From: Aequoribacter fuscus
Lineage (GTDB): Bacteria; Pseudomonadota; Gammaproteobacteria; Pseudomonadales; Halieaceae
Length of the DNA stretch: 64,000 nt
Direction: 5' to 3'
Assembly: GCF_009910365.1 (NCBI RefSeq)
Contig: NZ_CP036423.1
Coordinates: 744,001-808,000, forward strand
The notes beneath the pieces were generated by a model that did no database searches, was not told the origin of the DNA, and worked only from the letters and a program-made list of their open reading frames with translations. A program made the position numbers and the translations under genes. Shown here one piece after another: positions 44,325 through 53,309 of this stretch; position 1 is the stretch's first letter; every line of letters begins with the position of its first letter.

Positions 44325-46313
44325 ATGCAAGAGCAAGCGCACAGCCAGCTGAACAGCGGCGGTTTTATTATTGATAAGCCCGTCTTTTTTTCGTCCCTTT
44401 TAATTGTACTTGCACTCGTGTTAGCGGCGACTTTAATGCCAGAGGCCACCGGTGCGGTCTTTGGTCAAATTCAAGCTGCGATTACGCAGTACGCAAGTTG
44501 GTATTATGTGCTGGTCGTCGCCATCATTTTGGTAGCGGTCCTGTTTTTCGGGTTTTCACGTCTGGGCGATATCAAGTTAGGTCCGGATCATTCCGTGCCC
44601 GATTACTCTCGATCGTCCTGGTTTGCGATGCTGTTTTCAGCCGGTATGGGCATTGGGCTTATGTTCTTCGGCGTGGCCGAACCGGTAATGCATTTCTTAG
44701 CGCCTCCTACGGGCGATGCGGGAACGGTTGCGGCGGCAAAAGAGGCGATCCGGCTCACGTTCTTCCATTGGGGGCTGCACGGCTGGGCGATCTACGCCAT
44801 TGTCGCTTTAGTGCTGGCGTATTTCGCCTTTCGGCACAACCTGCCATTGACCTTGCGCTCGGCTCTGTACCCTTTGATCGGTGACAAGATCTATGGCCCT
44901 ATCGGCTCGATAGTGGACACCTTTGCGATTGTTGCAACCATTTGTGGTGTGGCCACTAGCCTGGGTTTCGGTGCTCTGCAGATCAACAGTGGTATCAACT
45001 ATCTAACGGGCCTGCCCATCAGTACCACGGCGCAGATTATTATTGTGGTTGTCACCATGATTCTAGCGACCTTATCTTTGGTTATGGGGCTTGATGCAGG
45101 TATAAAACGCCTGTCAGAGTTGAACATGGGTTTGGCGGTGATTTTGTTAGTGGGGGTCGTATTGGCTGGCCCCACGGTCATGTTGTTGCAGATGTTTATG
45201 CAAAACATTGGCGGCTACTTGTCGGATTTAGTGACGAAAACGTTTAATTTGTATGCCTATAACCCAACCGATTGGTTGGGCGGCTGGACGATCTTCTACT
45301 GGGGGTGGTGGTTAAGTTGGTCACCCTTTGTTGGTTTGTTTATCGCCAGAATTTCGCGTGGCCGTACCATTCGCGAATTTGTTATTGGCGCGATGTTCAT
45401 TCCCTGTGGTTTTACCTTGTTGTGGATGGCAATGTTCGGCAATAGCGGAATTGAGTTGCTTTTGCACCAAGGGCAAGTGGCCTTTGGCGAGGCGGTGCAA
45501 GAGAATCAGGCCGTCGCGCTGTTTAAGTTTCTTGAGTACCTACCCGGCTCGTCTATTATTTCGGGTTTGGCAATCGTTATGGTAGTCGTGTTTTTTGTGA
45601 CGTCGGCAGACAGCGGTGCCATGGTGCTTAACATGCTGTCTGCGCATGGCCGAGACGATACGCCGCGACTGCAGCGTACGGTTTGGACCGGGATAATTAC
45701 TCTAGTGACTATTGCGCTGCTCTTGTCGGGTGGACTGGGTGCTCTTCAAACTGCGGCGATTGCCAGCGCCTTGCCGTTTTCGGTGGCTTTAATGGCGGCA
45801 ATTTTTGGTTTTGCAAAGGCGCTACATATCGATAAGGCTAAACGCGACATGGCTCTACTGGATGTCACTATGCCTTCTATTAGCGATAAGGGAGAATGGA
45901 AGAAGCGTCTTCAGCTATTAATGCACTACCCGAGTGAGAATAGTATCCAGCGGTTTCAGCGAGATTCTGTCTATCCGGCCCTGGAGGACTTTGGGCGAGA
46001 AATCGAACGCTACGGAGTGCGTTATACCTTGACTGACTTGATTGATGAGGAGGGCCGAGCGGCGATTACGGTAGATCACGGCGGTGAAATGAACTTTGTT
46101 TACGAGGTGCACTGCAGCGCTCATCAAGTGCCTATTGATGAATCGGGTGAGGTCGCGACCGGAAATTCCGACAAGATTTACTATCGAGCAGAGGTGCATC
46201 TGTCGGAAGGTGGGCAGGATTACGATGTGATGGGTTGGTCCAAGGATCAAGTGATTACCGATATTGTGAACCAATACGAGCATCACATGCACTTTTTGCA
46301 GTCTTTGCGCTAG
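44325..46313 (+). CDS. BCCT-family betaine/choline/carnitine transporter
   Basis: 662 residues: about 12 transmembrane segments to residue 500 and a long cytoplasmic C-terminal domain of about 150 residues, as in osmoregulated BetT-type carriers. The family motif FSAGMGIGLMFFGVAEPVMHF region and the Trp-rich segment GGWTIFYWGWWLSWSPFVG (substrate cage) are intact. It imports choline, glycine betaine or similar compounds with Na+ or H+. The C-terminal domain usually senses osmotic stress. AAAAGG precedes the ATG. Confidence 0.94.
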   Translation: MQEQAHSQLNSGGFIIDKPVFFSSLLIVLALVLAATLMPEATGAVFGQIQAAITQYASWYYVLVVAIILVAVLFFGFSRLGDIKLGPDHSVPDYSRSSWFAMLFSAGMGIGLMFFGVAEPVMHFLAPPTGDAGTVAAAKEAIRLTFFHWGLHGWAIYAIVALVLAYFAFRHNLPLTLRSALYPLIGDKIYGPIGSIVDTFAIVATICGVATSLGFGALQINSGINYLTGLPISTTAQIIIVVVTMILATLSLVMGLDAGIKRLSELNMGLAVILLVGVVLAGPTVMLLQMFMQNIGGYLSDLVTKTFNLYAYNPTDWLGGWTIFYWGWWLSWSPFVGLFIARISRGRTIREFVIGAMFIPCGFTLLWMAMFGNSGIELLLHQGQVAFGEAVQENQAVALFKFLEYLPGSSIISGLAIVMVVVFFVTSADSGAMVLNMLSAHGRDDTPRLQRTVWTGIITLVTIALLLSGGLGALQTAAIASALPFSVALMAAIFGFAKALHIDKAKRDMALLDVTMPSISDKGEWKKRLQLLMHYPSENSIQRFQRDSVYPALEDFGREIERYGVRYTLTDLIDEEGRAAITVDHGGEMNFVYEVHCSAHQVPIDESGEVATGNSDKIYYRAEVHLSEGGQDYDVMGWSKDQVITDIVNQYEHHMHFLQSLR

Positions 46314-46380
46314 TGGCATAAAGCCCAGTTTTGTATCATAAGCAATCCATAGGATTTGTGGTAACTGAGACAGGTGATGT

Positions 46381-47409
46381 GTGGCTGACGCGAAAACGAT
46401 TTTGATTACGGGTGGCGCGGGCTACATTGGTTCGCACACCGTGTTGTGTTGCCTGCAGGCCGGTTATGATGTGGTGGTTATTGACAACCTTAGTAACGGT
46501 CATCGAGGAGCGATCGAACGAGTCGAAGAGCTCACAAACAGCACGGTGACCTTCGTTCACGGGGATGTGCAGGACGAGGGTATTCTCGATCGCATATTTT
46601 CAAGTCATGTCATAGATTCGGTCATTCACTTTGCGGGTCTCAAGGCCGTGGGCGAAAGCGTACAAAAGCCGACCGAGTATTACACGGTGAATGTCGGTGG
46701 CACCTTGACCTTACTTGCTGCGATGGAGCGCGCCGAGGTTCGTAACATCGTGTTTAGCTCATCGGCTACGGTGTATGGCATAGAAGCGCCGACACCCTAT
46801 CGGGAGTCCTTACCGCGCGGGACAACCTCAAACCCTTATGGTGCCAGCAAGGCCATGATCGAACGCATTTTGGAAGATTTGTGCGTTTCGAACCCTGAGT
46901 GGTCGGCGGTTAATTTGCGTTATTTTAACCCCATCGGTGCGCACGAGTCCGGTCGTCTTGGCGAAGATCCACAGGGTATTCCTAACAATTTGATGCCATT
47001 CATTGCGCAAGTCGCCGTGGGTCGCCGACCGAAGCTGTCGATTTTTGGTGGTGATTACCCAACAGCGGATGGCACCTGTCGGCGTGATTATTTGCATGTC
47101 ATGGATTTGGCCGAAGGTCACGTTCAGGCTCTTGGCTATCTGAACAAAAAGGGCTGTCATGCCTTTAATTTGGGCACTGGCACGCCGATTTCAGTGCTGG
47201 AGATGGTGCGGGCTTTTGAGCGCGTGACAGGTGTTGCTATACCCTACCAAATTGTCGATCGAAGAGCGGGTGATTTGCCCGAGTTCTGGGCCGATGCCGA
47301 GCTTGCCGGAAGGGTTCTGGGATGGAGCGCGAAACGCGATCTAGACGCCATGATGGCAGATACATGGCGCTGGCAATCGGCTAACCCAGAGGGTTTTGTG
47401 GGCCAGTAG
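46381..47409 (+). CDS. galE: UDP-glucose 4-epimerase
   Basis: 342 residues from the GTG at 46381, with AGGTGA upstream. NAD-binding GGAGYIGSHT, catalytic SSSATVYG and Y-x-x-x-K in NPYGASKAM, the GalE-specific substrate segment LRYFNPIGAH, and RRDYLHVMDLAEGH are all present. It interconverts UDP-glucose and UDP-galactose for surface polysaccharide. It stands alone between the BCCT gene and the peptidase. Confidence 0.97.
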   Translation: MADAKTILITGGAGYIGSHTVLCCLQAGYDVVVIDNLSNGHRGAIERVEELTNSTVTFVHGDVQDEGILDRIFSSHVIDSVIHFAGLKAVGESVQKPTEYYTVNVGGTLTLLAAMERAEVRNIVFSSSATVYGIEAPTPYRESLPRGTTSNPYGASKAMIERILEDLCVSNPEWSAVNLRYFNPIGAHESGRLGEDPQGIPNNLMPFIAQVAVGRRPKLSIFGGDYPTADGTCRRDYLHVMDLAEGHVQALGYLNKKGCHAFNLGTGTPISVLEMVRAFERVTGVAIPYQIVDRRAGDLPEFWADAELAGRVLGWSAKRDLDAMMADTWRWQSANPEGFVGQ

Positions 47410-47513
47410 ATTAACCGCTAAACGACAGATTCTCTCACTTGGTCGCTGCAGGCTTTACCGGCCTTTCCAGACTGGGCATAGTGGTGGTGTTGATAACATT
47501 GGAGGAAGTCTAC

Positions 47514-49544
47514 GTGTCGGTAAAATCCACCTTACATTTTTCGGTACTGACTGCCGTGCTCGCACTCGGTGCGTGCGGCGACGCTAAAACACCCGAAGTG
47601 CCTGCGGCCATCGAGCCAGAACCAACAGTTTCTTTGGCTAAAGATGGTTGGGATTACGCGATGCCAGCCGAAGACCTGCGCGCATTGTGCGAGCAAACGG
47701 TCGCGACGGCAAAAGAGCAATTTGCGGCGATTGAAGCGGACATCTCGCCAGCAACGCTGGAGTCAGTGTACGGTGCTTACGAAGCCATGGGCACCAACCT
47801 TGAGCAGATTCAACACGCATGGTACATGAAGTCAGTACATCCTGATGAGTCGGTCCGGGACGCGGCTACTGAATGCACTCAGCTTTATTCGGATTTTGCC
47901 TCGGGTATCGGCCTGTCGCGCGCTTTTTATGACCGTGTGGCGGCGATCGATACTGTGGGTTTAACCGATTCAGAGCGGCTAATGGTTCACAATCAGCTGC
48001 GTGATTTTCGCCAAGCCGGCGTCGACAAAGATGAAGCTACACGCGACAAAGTGCGGGCTCTGCGCAAGGAAATTACAGAAATTGGTAACCAGTTTGACAA
48101 AACCATTCGCGATGACACCCGCTATGTCGAGACGACCGTCGAGGCTTTAGACGGTCTGCCGCAAGATTATCTTGATACGCACCAGCCCGACGAGAATGGT
48201 GTGGTGAAAATCAGTACAGATTACCCTGACTATTTCCCCGTTATGCGCTACGGCCACAACGATGCCTTGCGCAAAGCTTTATCGACAGCAAGGTTGAGTA
48301 TTGGCTCTCCGACTAATGAAGCAAACCTTCAGCGTTTAATTGAAAAACGTCACGAGTTGGCCAACTTATTGGGTTACGACAGCTATGCGGCCTATGCGAT
48401 GGACGGCATGATGATCGCAACGCCTGAGAACGCGAAATCGTTTTTAGACGAAGTCGGTGTGGCCTTGAAAAAAGCTGCTGAAAAAGACTTGGCGATATTG
48501 AAAGCGCGCAATCAAAAAATTGATCCTCAAGCCGGTGATGTTCAAGTGTGGCAAAGTAGCTATTTGTCGAACTTGGTTCAGGAAGAAGAGTACGCCTTGG
48601 ATTCCAAAGAAGTCCGCGAATATTTCCGCTTCGACAAAGTACAGCAGGGTATTTTCGATCTAACGGAGAGCTTGTTCGGGGTGGATATTGTGCCCTGGAA
48701 AACGCAAACCTGGCACGACGACGTTACCGCGTGGGAAGTCCGTGAGAACGGAGAGGCGATTGGTCGTTTCTATCTGGACATGCACCCGCGCGACAACAAG
48801 TACAAGCATGCCGCGCATTGGACTCTGCGCTCGGGTGTCAAAGGCAAAACCATACCGCTGTCAGGGCTTGCCACCAACTTCCCCAAAGGTTTGATGGAGC
48901 ACAACCAAGTCGAGACTTACCTGCACGAGTTTGGTCACTTGTTGCATAACATGTTCTCGGGTACCCAAGAGTGGTCTAGCATTACCGGTATGTCGATGGA
49001 GCGTGATTTTGTCGAAGCGCCTTCGCAGATGCTAGAAGAGTGGATTTGGGATCTAGAGACCCTACAGAGTTTTGCGACCAACGACGCGGGCGAACCGATT
49101 CCCGCCGAACTGGTCGAAAAAATGAATCGAGCCCGTTATTTTGCGACGGCGATGAACACGGCACAGCAAATCTTCTATGCGAACCTGTCATTAGATTTGT
49201 ACTCGCAAGACCCTGAGTCATTGAATTTGCTCGAGTCCCTGAAAAGTCTGCAGGCGAAATATTCACCGTATCCCTATTTAGAGGGAACGTACTTTTATAA
49301 TAACTTTGGTCACCTGAACGGTTATTCTTCTAATTACTATATCTATCAGTGGTCACTGGCTATTGCGACGGATCTGTTCAGTCGTTTCGAAGAAGAGGGT
49401 ATGCGCAATACGGATGTCGCCAAGCAGTACCGTGATGTTGTACTGGGCTCTGCAGGCAGTAAGCCTGCTGCAGAGTTTGTTGAAGAGTTCTTGGGGCGCC
49501 CCTTCTCAACGCAGGCGTATATTGATTTATTGAGTAACTTGTAG
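47514..49544 (+). CDS. Lipoprotein M3-family zinc metallopeptidase
   Basis: 676 residues from the GTG at 47514, preceded by GGAGGAAG. A lipoprotein signal (VLTAVLALGAC, C21) places it at the cell envelope. The zinc site is H471-E472-F-G-H475 in YLHEFGHLLHNMF, with the third ligand in the following acidic helix, as in thimet oligopeptidase, Dcp and OpdA. Most M3 enzymes are cytoplasmic; a lipid-anchored form suggests peptide scavenging in the periplasm. A hairpin follows the stop. Confidence 0.92.
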   Translation: MSVKSTLHFSVLTAVLALGACGDAKTPEVPAAIEPEPTVSLAKDGWDYAMPAEDLRALCEQTVATAKEQFAAIEADISPATLESVYGAYEAMGTNLEQIQHAWYMKSVHPDESVRDAATECTQLYSDFASGIGLSRAFYDRVAAIDTVGLTDSERLMVHNQLRDFRQAGVDKDEATRDKVRALRKEITEIGNQFDKTIRDDTRYVETTVEALDGLPQDYLDTHQPDENGVVKISTDYPDYFPVMRYGHNDALRKALSTARLSIGSPTNEANLQRLIEKRHELANLLGYDSYAAYAMDGMMIATPENAKSFLDEVGVALKKAAEKDLAILKARNQKIDPQAGDVQVWQSSYLSNLVQEEEYALDSKEVREYFRFDKVQQGIFDLTESLFGVDIVPWKTQTWHDDVTAWEVRENGEAIGRFYLDMHPRDNKYKHAAHWTLRSGVKGKTIPLSGLATNFPKGLMEHNQVETYLHEFGHLLHNMFSGTQEWSSITGMSMERDFVEAPSQMLEEWIWDLETLQSFATNDAGEPIPAELVEKMNRARYFATAMNTAQQIFYANLSLDLYSQDPESLNLLESLKSLQAKYSPYPYLEGTYFYNNFGHLNGYSSNYYIYQWSLAIATDLFSRFEEEGMRNTDVAKQYRDVVLGSAGSKPAAEFVEEFLGRPFSTQAYIDLLSNL

Positions 49545-49553
49545 CCTCTGTCA

Positions 49554-49579
49554 GCACCCCCTCGTTTGCTTGGGGGTGC
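49554..49579. terminator. Hairpin between convergent M3 peptidase and AraC genes
   Basis: GCACCCCC (49554-49561) and GGGGGTGC (49572-49579), a perfect 8-bp stem with a 10-nt loop. No T-run on either strand, so termination is only likely from position. Confidence 0.5.
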
Positions 49580-49587
49580 AATAGAAC

Positions 49588-50631
49588 CTATACCTCGTAA
49601 CTCGGCCTCAGGGCGCTTGTTTTCTCTTTTAAGATCTTATCCTTGTGCTGTCGCCGAAATTCGCGCGGCGATAGCCCAGTCCATTTTTTGAACTGCCGAG
49701 AAAAAATTGCGACCTCGGCATAGCCCAAGTTAAGCGCCAGTTCGGTGATTGGCATGCTTGAGTCGCTCAGGTGTTGTTTGGCTATCGAGCAACGCACAGC
49801 AGTGACTGTCTGGTCGAAACGTGTGCCCATAGCGTTCAATTTGTACTGCAGATTGCGCTTGCTCATGCCAAGCGCCATGGCTACTTTTTCTAAAGTGCAA
49901 TCTCCGAATGGTAGTAAGCCCCCGATGACCGTGATCGTTTGCTGATAAACATCGTCAGCGGTAATGTTCTTAGATTTCTGTAATAGCTCTTCGAGATGAA
50001 TTCTCAGCGCTCTGTCGTTGCGAATAGGAACACGAGATAGCCACGCTCTCGGCAAGTCGATGCCGTCAAATTCGGCGTTAAAGCGCAGACGAGAGAGCTT
50101 TACTCCATCGATGCTAATTTGACTTGGTTTCGGTTGCCGCAAACATATTGGAAATGAGGCGTTCTCCAGGCCAAGTAACTCTTCTACAAGTGTCGCTAAT
50201 TGTTGAACGCTTAGTTGAATCTTCTGCAAATATCCGAATCGTTGACATGTCTCACTGTGGAAACTGAGGTAAACGCGCTCGTCCACCATTGTCATGCGCA
50301 CAGAGATACCGCCAGCCTGCACGCCTAAAAATTGATCGGCGGTTTGCATGGCTTCGGCAAAAGTTGGTTGTTGCGCGATGGTAAGCGTTAAGTCGCCAAA
50401 AATTTTAGAGGTTTGTGAAAGCGCTAATTTAAGGCCGAATAAGGGTTCCTTGCAGGTGTTGGCGCCAATTTCAAGGGCATCGGCCAGAGCCGTGTAGGCA
50501 CAGTAAGAGTTGGGAGAGTGAAGTTGACGCAGTGATAGTCCCGCCTGAGCGAGCAATGAGGAAGGGTCTGCACCTTGCGCTCGCACAAATTCATCGAAGC
50601 GGCTTATTGAGCTTACTCGAGCGAGATGCAT
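49588..50631 (-). CDS. AraC-family regulator of the alcohol oxidation cluster
   Basis: 347 residues from the ATG at 50631 (AGGGAAGAAT upstream); the frame continues to 50685. The N-terminal part (about residues 10-200) is the arabinose-binding-like domain of OruR-type regulators, with LTLTIAQQPTFAEAM. The C-terminal DNA-binding domain has the two helix-turn-helix units, including PITELALNLGYAEVAIFSRQ and the signature FKKWTGLSPREFRRQ. It is divergent from the TonB receptor gene, with 117 nt between, and probably activates the receptor-aldehyde dehydrogenase-PQQ dehydrogenase genes when the substrate is present. Confidence 0.92.
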   Translation of the reverse strand: MHLARVSSISRFDEFVRAQGADPSSLLAQAGLSLRQLHSPNSYCAYTALADALEIGANTCKEPLFGLKLALSQTSKIFGDLTLTIAQQPTFAEAMQTADQFLGVQAGGISVRMTMVDERVYLSFHSETCQRFGYLQKIQLSVQQLATLVEELLGLENASFPICLRQPKPSQISIDGVKLSRLRFNAEFDGIDLPRAWLSRVPIRNDRALRIHLEELLQKSKNITADDVYQQTITVIGGLLPFGDCTLEKVAMALGMSKRNLQYKLNAMGTRFDQTVTAVRCSIAKQHLSDSSMPITELALNLGYAEVAIFSRQFKKWTGLSPREFRRQHKDKILKEKTSALRPSYEV

Positions 50632-50695
50632 ATTCTTCCCTGTCATGTTTGCGCTATTTGTCAATTGTATTGCGTGATAAGTCAAAATAAAAGCC

Positions 50696-50722
50696 TAGGG
50701 CTTGATTATAGTAAGGGCCCTA
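50696..50722. promoter_or_regulatory. Inverted repeat TAGGGC-N15-GCCCTA in the AraC/TonB intergenic region
   Basis: Two 6-bp arms at 50696-50701 and 50717-50722 lie between the divergent regulator and receptor genes, 27 nt before the receptor start. A possible regulator-binding site. Confidence 0.35.
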
Positions 50723-50748
50723 AAAATTCTAATAGTGAGAGTCATCTT

Positions 50749-53247
50749 ATGCGCAGTATCAAAAAGTTAGCTTTTAAGTCGTCGGTTTTGGCCGCAGCAA
50801 TTGCTGGAATCAGTCAGGTTCAGGCACAGAAACTCGAAGAAGTTGTGGTTACTGCTCAAGTTCGTGCCGAGAGTCTTCAAGACGTTTCAATCTCAATGAT
50901 TGCGATGGGTGGCGATACGATCAAAGATTTTGGTATTGCGCGAGCTGAGGAGTTTGCGGCGAATATGCCCGCCGTTCAGATCTCACAGAACCCCATTGGA
51001 AACTTCGTCTTTATCCGCGGTATTGGCACACCGGGTGCGAACCAGGGTATTGAACAATCAGTTTCTATTTTCCATGACGGCGTGTACATGGGGCGCCACC
51101 AACTATCGCGTTCGCCTTACATGGATCTAGAGCGAGTTGAGGTTCTGCGTGGACCGCAATCTATTCTGTTTGGAAAGAACACCATCGGTGGCGCGATAAG
51201 CGTCATTACAGCAAAGCCAACGGACGAGTTTGAAGGTTTAGTCGGTGCGCTGTACGGCTCTTATGGCGAACAAGAAGTCACCGCTGTTGTATCAGGGCCG
51301 ATTACTGATACGCTCCGAGGTCGCTTGTCTTACCGCGGTTATGAAATGGATGGCTACATAAAAAATGTCATGACCAACCAAGACGGGCCAATGCGCGACG
51401 ACGAAACTCTCCGGGCGCAGTTATCTTGGGACGCCTCAGACACTATTTCGGTTACGGCTAAATGGGAGCAAAGTGACTTCCAGCAGGGCCAGCAAGCCAC
51501 ACAGCTCGCGGTATCTAACCCCTTTAACGCTGGCGCCGCGGGTACAGCGGGTTTAAACGCGGCTCTGGTTGGCATCGCTACCGGCGGTTCTGGAGCAGAG
51601 CGCTGGGACGATAAGCGGGCGGTGGTTAACGATGGCGGTGTGCTTCTAGGACAAGCAGTTCCTGTACTCGCGGGATTACCAGGCTTCCCTGATCTGCCTG
51701 AGTTGAGCGACAACAGCCTAGAAATTGGTCAAGTCACCGTTGATTGGCAAGTGGGAGAACATACCGTGACCTCGATCTCGGCCTACGCGGCCTACGATTA
51801 TCGCGATATTTGTGATTGCGATTTTGCGGCGATTCCTTTGATTCAGGTTGATGCGACCGAGGACTATTCTCAGATCAGCCAAGAGTTCCGCTTGACGTCG
51901 CCAGTCGGTGATAAGTTCGATTACATTGTTGGCCTGTATTACCAAGAAACCGATTTAACTTATCGATCGGGTGAGTCATTTGGGTCGGCGATGGCGTTTC
52001 AGCAAGTCGGTGTTCCGACGCCCTTGCTGGTACCTAACCTGACGCGTGACTATGGTCTAGACCAAGACCAAGACATGCTAGCGATCTTCGGTTCTGGTAC
52101 TTATAGTCTTACCGATGTGACCAGAGTTACGGTGGGCTTGCGTTGGTTTGAAGAAAATAAAACGGCCAGCCACTTTTTGAACAAACGGTTCACCGGTGGG
52201 TGGGACTATAGCGCTCTGCTTGGTGCGCCGGCTGGCACGGTAGCCTTTGGGGATACAGCGGCTGACTACGACGCGTTCTTGGCAGGTTTTGGCCAAGTTG
52301 ATTTGGGCGGCGTTACTGCTGGATTTTTAACTGAAGCGGTTTATGCTGGTTTGTTGGGCACGTTTGAGCACGATATCGTCAATCGTAATCGAACCGAGCG
52401 CGACTGGAACTACCAGCTAACGCTTGAGCACGACTTAAACGATGAAACCATGCTGTTTGCGACTGTCTCTAACGGGACCAAAGGCGGCGGGTTTGATGGA
52501 CGTTTCTTGCGCACTAACGACAACCCATTCTTTGAATACGAGGAAGAAAGCGCGCAAAACTTTGAACTCGGGGTGAAAACTACCTTGCTCGATGGTGGAA
52601 TGACTCTGAACGCCACGGCATTCTTGACGACGGTAGAAGACTATCAAGTGAGTATCTTTGATGGCGCCACGGCATTCTTCGTTCAAAACGCGGCAGAAAT
52701 CGAATCGAAAGGCCTTGAAGTCGATATGCGCTGGGCAGCGACAGAGCAACTCACAGTTAATATTGCGGGCACTTGGTTAGATAATGAGTATTCAGAATTC
52801 CCCAACGCGCCTTGTTGGGCGACGCCGGCAGATCCTGTCAGGGGTGGCTGCCAGCTCACCGGTACTCCCGATGCTTACCGAAATGCCTCCGGTAGTGTGA
52901 ATGTCTTTTCTCCTGAGCGGGCGTTTAACCTAAATCTGGAGTACGTGCAGCCATGGGGCAACGACCTTGAGTCTCGTGTTATGTTCAATATGAATTACTC
53001 AGACGAATACTTTACGGCCGCTGACTTGGATCCTATTTATGGATTCCAGGATGCCTACACGAAGTACGATCTTCGCGTCTCGCTAGGGCATGCAGACGGC
53101 ACATGGGAGGTGGCGCTGATTGGCAAAAACCTGACCGATGAATACACCAGCGCAAATAATAATGACCAACCTCTGGTCGCCGGTAACGGGTTTGCGATGA
53201 CGGATCGCCTGCGTTCCTACATGGTACAAGGTACCTTACGGTTCTAA
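50749..53247 (+). CDS. TonB-dependent outer-membrane receptor
   Basis: 832 residues from the ATG at 50749 (GTGAGAG upstream). Signal peptide to about residue 25 (VLAAAIAGISQVQA), TonB box-like KLEEVVVTAQ, then the plug domain (IRGIGTPGANQG, LERVEVLRGPQSILFGKN, the classical plug motif) and the beta-barrel ending in MVQGTLRF, a terminal Phe as expected for outer-membrane assembly. It imports a scarce or large solute using proton motive force. Context with a PQQ dehydrogenase suggests the substrate alcohol, or PQQ itself, as cargo; both are inference. A terminator follows. Confidence 0.94.
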   Translation: MRSIKKLAFKSSVLAAAIAGISQVQAQKLEEVVVTAQVRAESLQDVSISMIAMGGDTIKDFGIARAEEFAANMPAVQISQNPIGNFVFIRGIGTPGANQGIEQSVSIFHDGVYMGRHQLSRSPYMDLERVEVLRGPQSILFGKNTIGGAISVITAKPTDEFEGLVGALYGSYGEQEVTAVVSGPITDTLRGRLSYRGYEMDGYIKNVMTNQDGPMRDDETLRAQLSWDASDTISVTAKWEQSDFQQGQQATQLAVSNPFNAGAAGTAGLNAALVGIATGGSGAERWDDKRAVVNDGGVLLGQAVPVLAGLPGFPDLPELSDNSLEIGQVTVDWQVGEHTVTSISAYAAYDYRDICDCDFAAIPLIQVDATEDYSQISQEFRLTSPVGDKFDYIVGLYYQETDLTYRSGESFGSAMAFQQVGVPTPLLVPNLTRDYGLDQDQDMLAIFGSGTYSLTDVTRVTVGLRWFEENKTASHFLNKRFTGGWDYSALLGAPAGTVAFGDTAADYDAFLAGFGQVDLGGVTAGFLTEAVYAGLLGTFEHDIVNRNRTERDWNYQLTLEHDLNDETMLFATVSNGTKGGGFDGRFLRTNDNPFFEYEEESAQNFELGVKTTLLDGGMTLNATAFLTTVEDYQVSIFDGATAFFVQNAAEIESKGLEVDMRWAATEQLTVNIAGTWLDNEYSEFPNAPCWATPADPVRGGCQLTGTPDAYRNASGSVNVFSPERAFNLNLEYVQPWGNDLESRVMFNMNYSDEYFTAADLDPIYGFQDAYTKYDLRVSLGHADGTWEVALIGKNLTDEYTSANNNDQPLVAGNGFAMTDRLRSYMVQGTLRF

Positions 53248-53260
53248 GTGGTCTTGCTTT

Positions 53261-53290
53261 CCCCAAGGCGATTTGCCTTGGGGTCTTTTT
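53261..53290 (+). terminator. Rho-independent terminator after the TonB receptor
   Basis: CCCCAAGGC (53261-53269), loop GATTT, GCCTTGGGG (53275-53283), then TCTTTTT. It separates the receptor from the aldehyde dehydrogenase, which starts 20 nt later, so read-through or a further promoter is needed. Confidence 0.92.
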
Positions 53291-53309
53291 ATATTGATAG
53301 GGCGAATGT

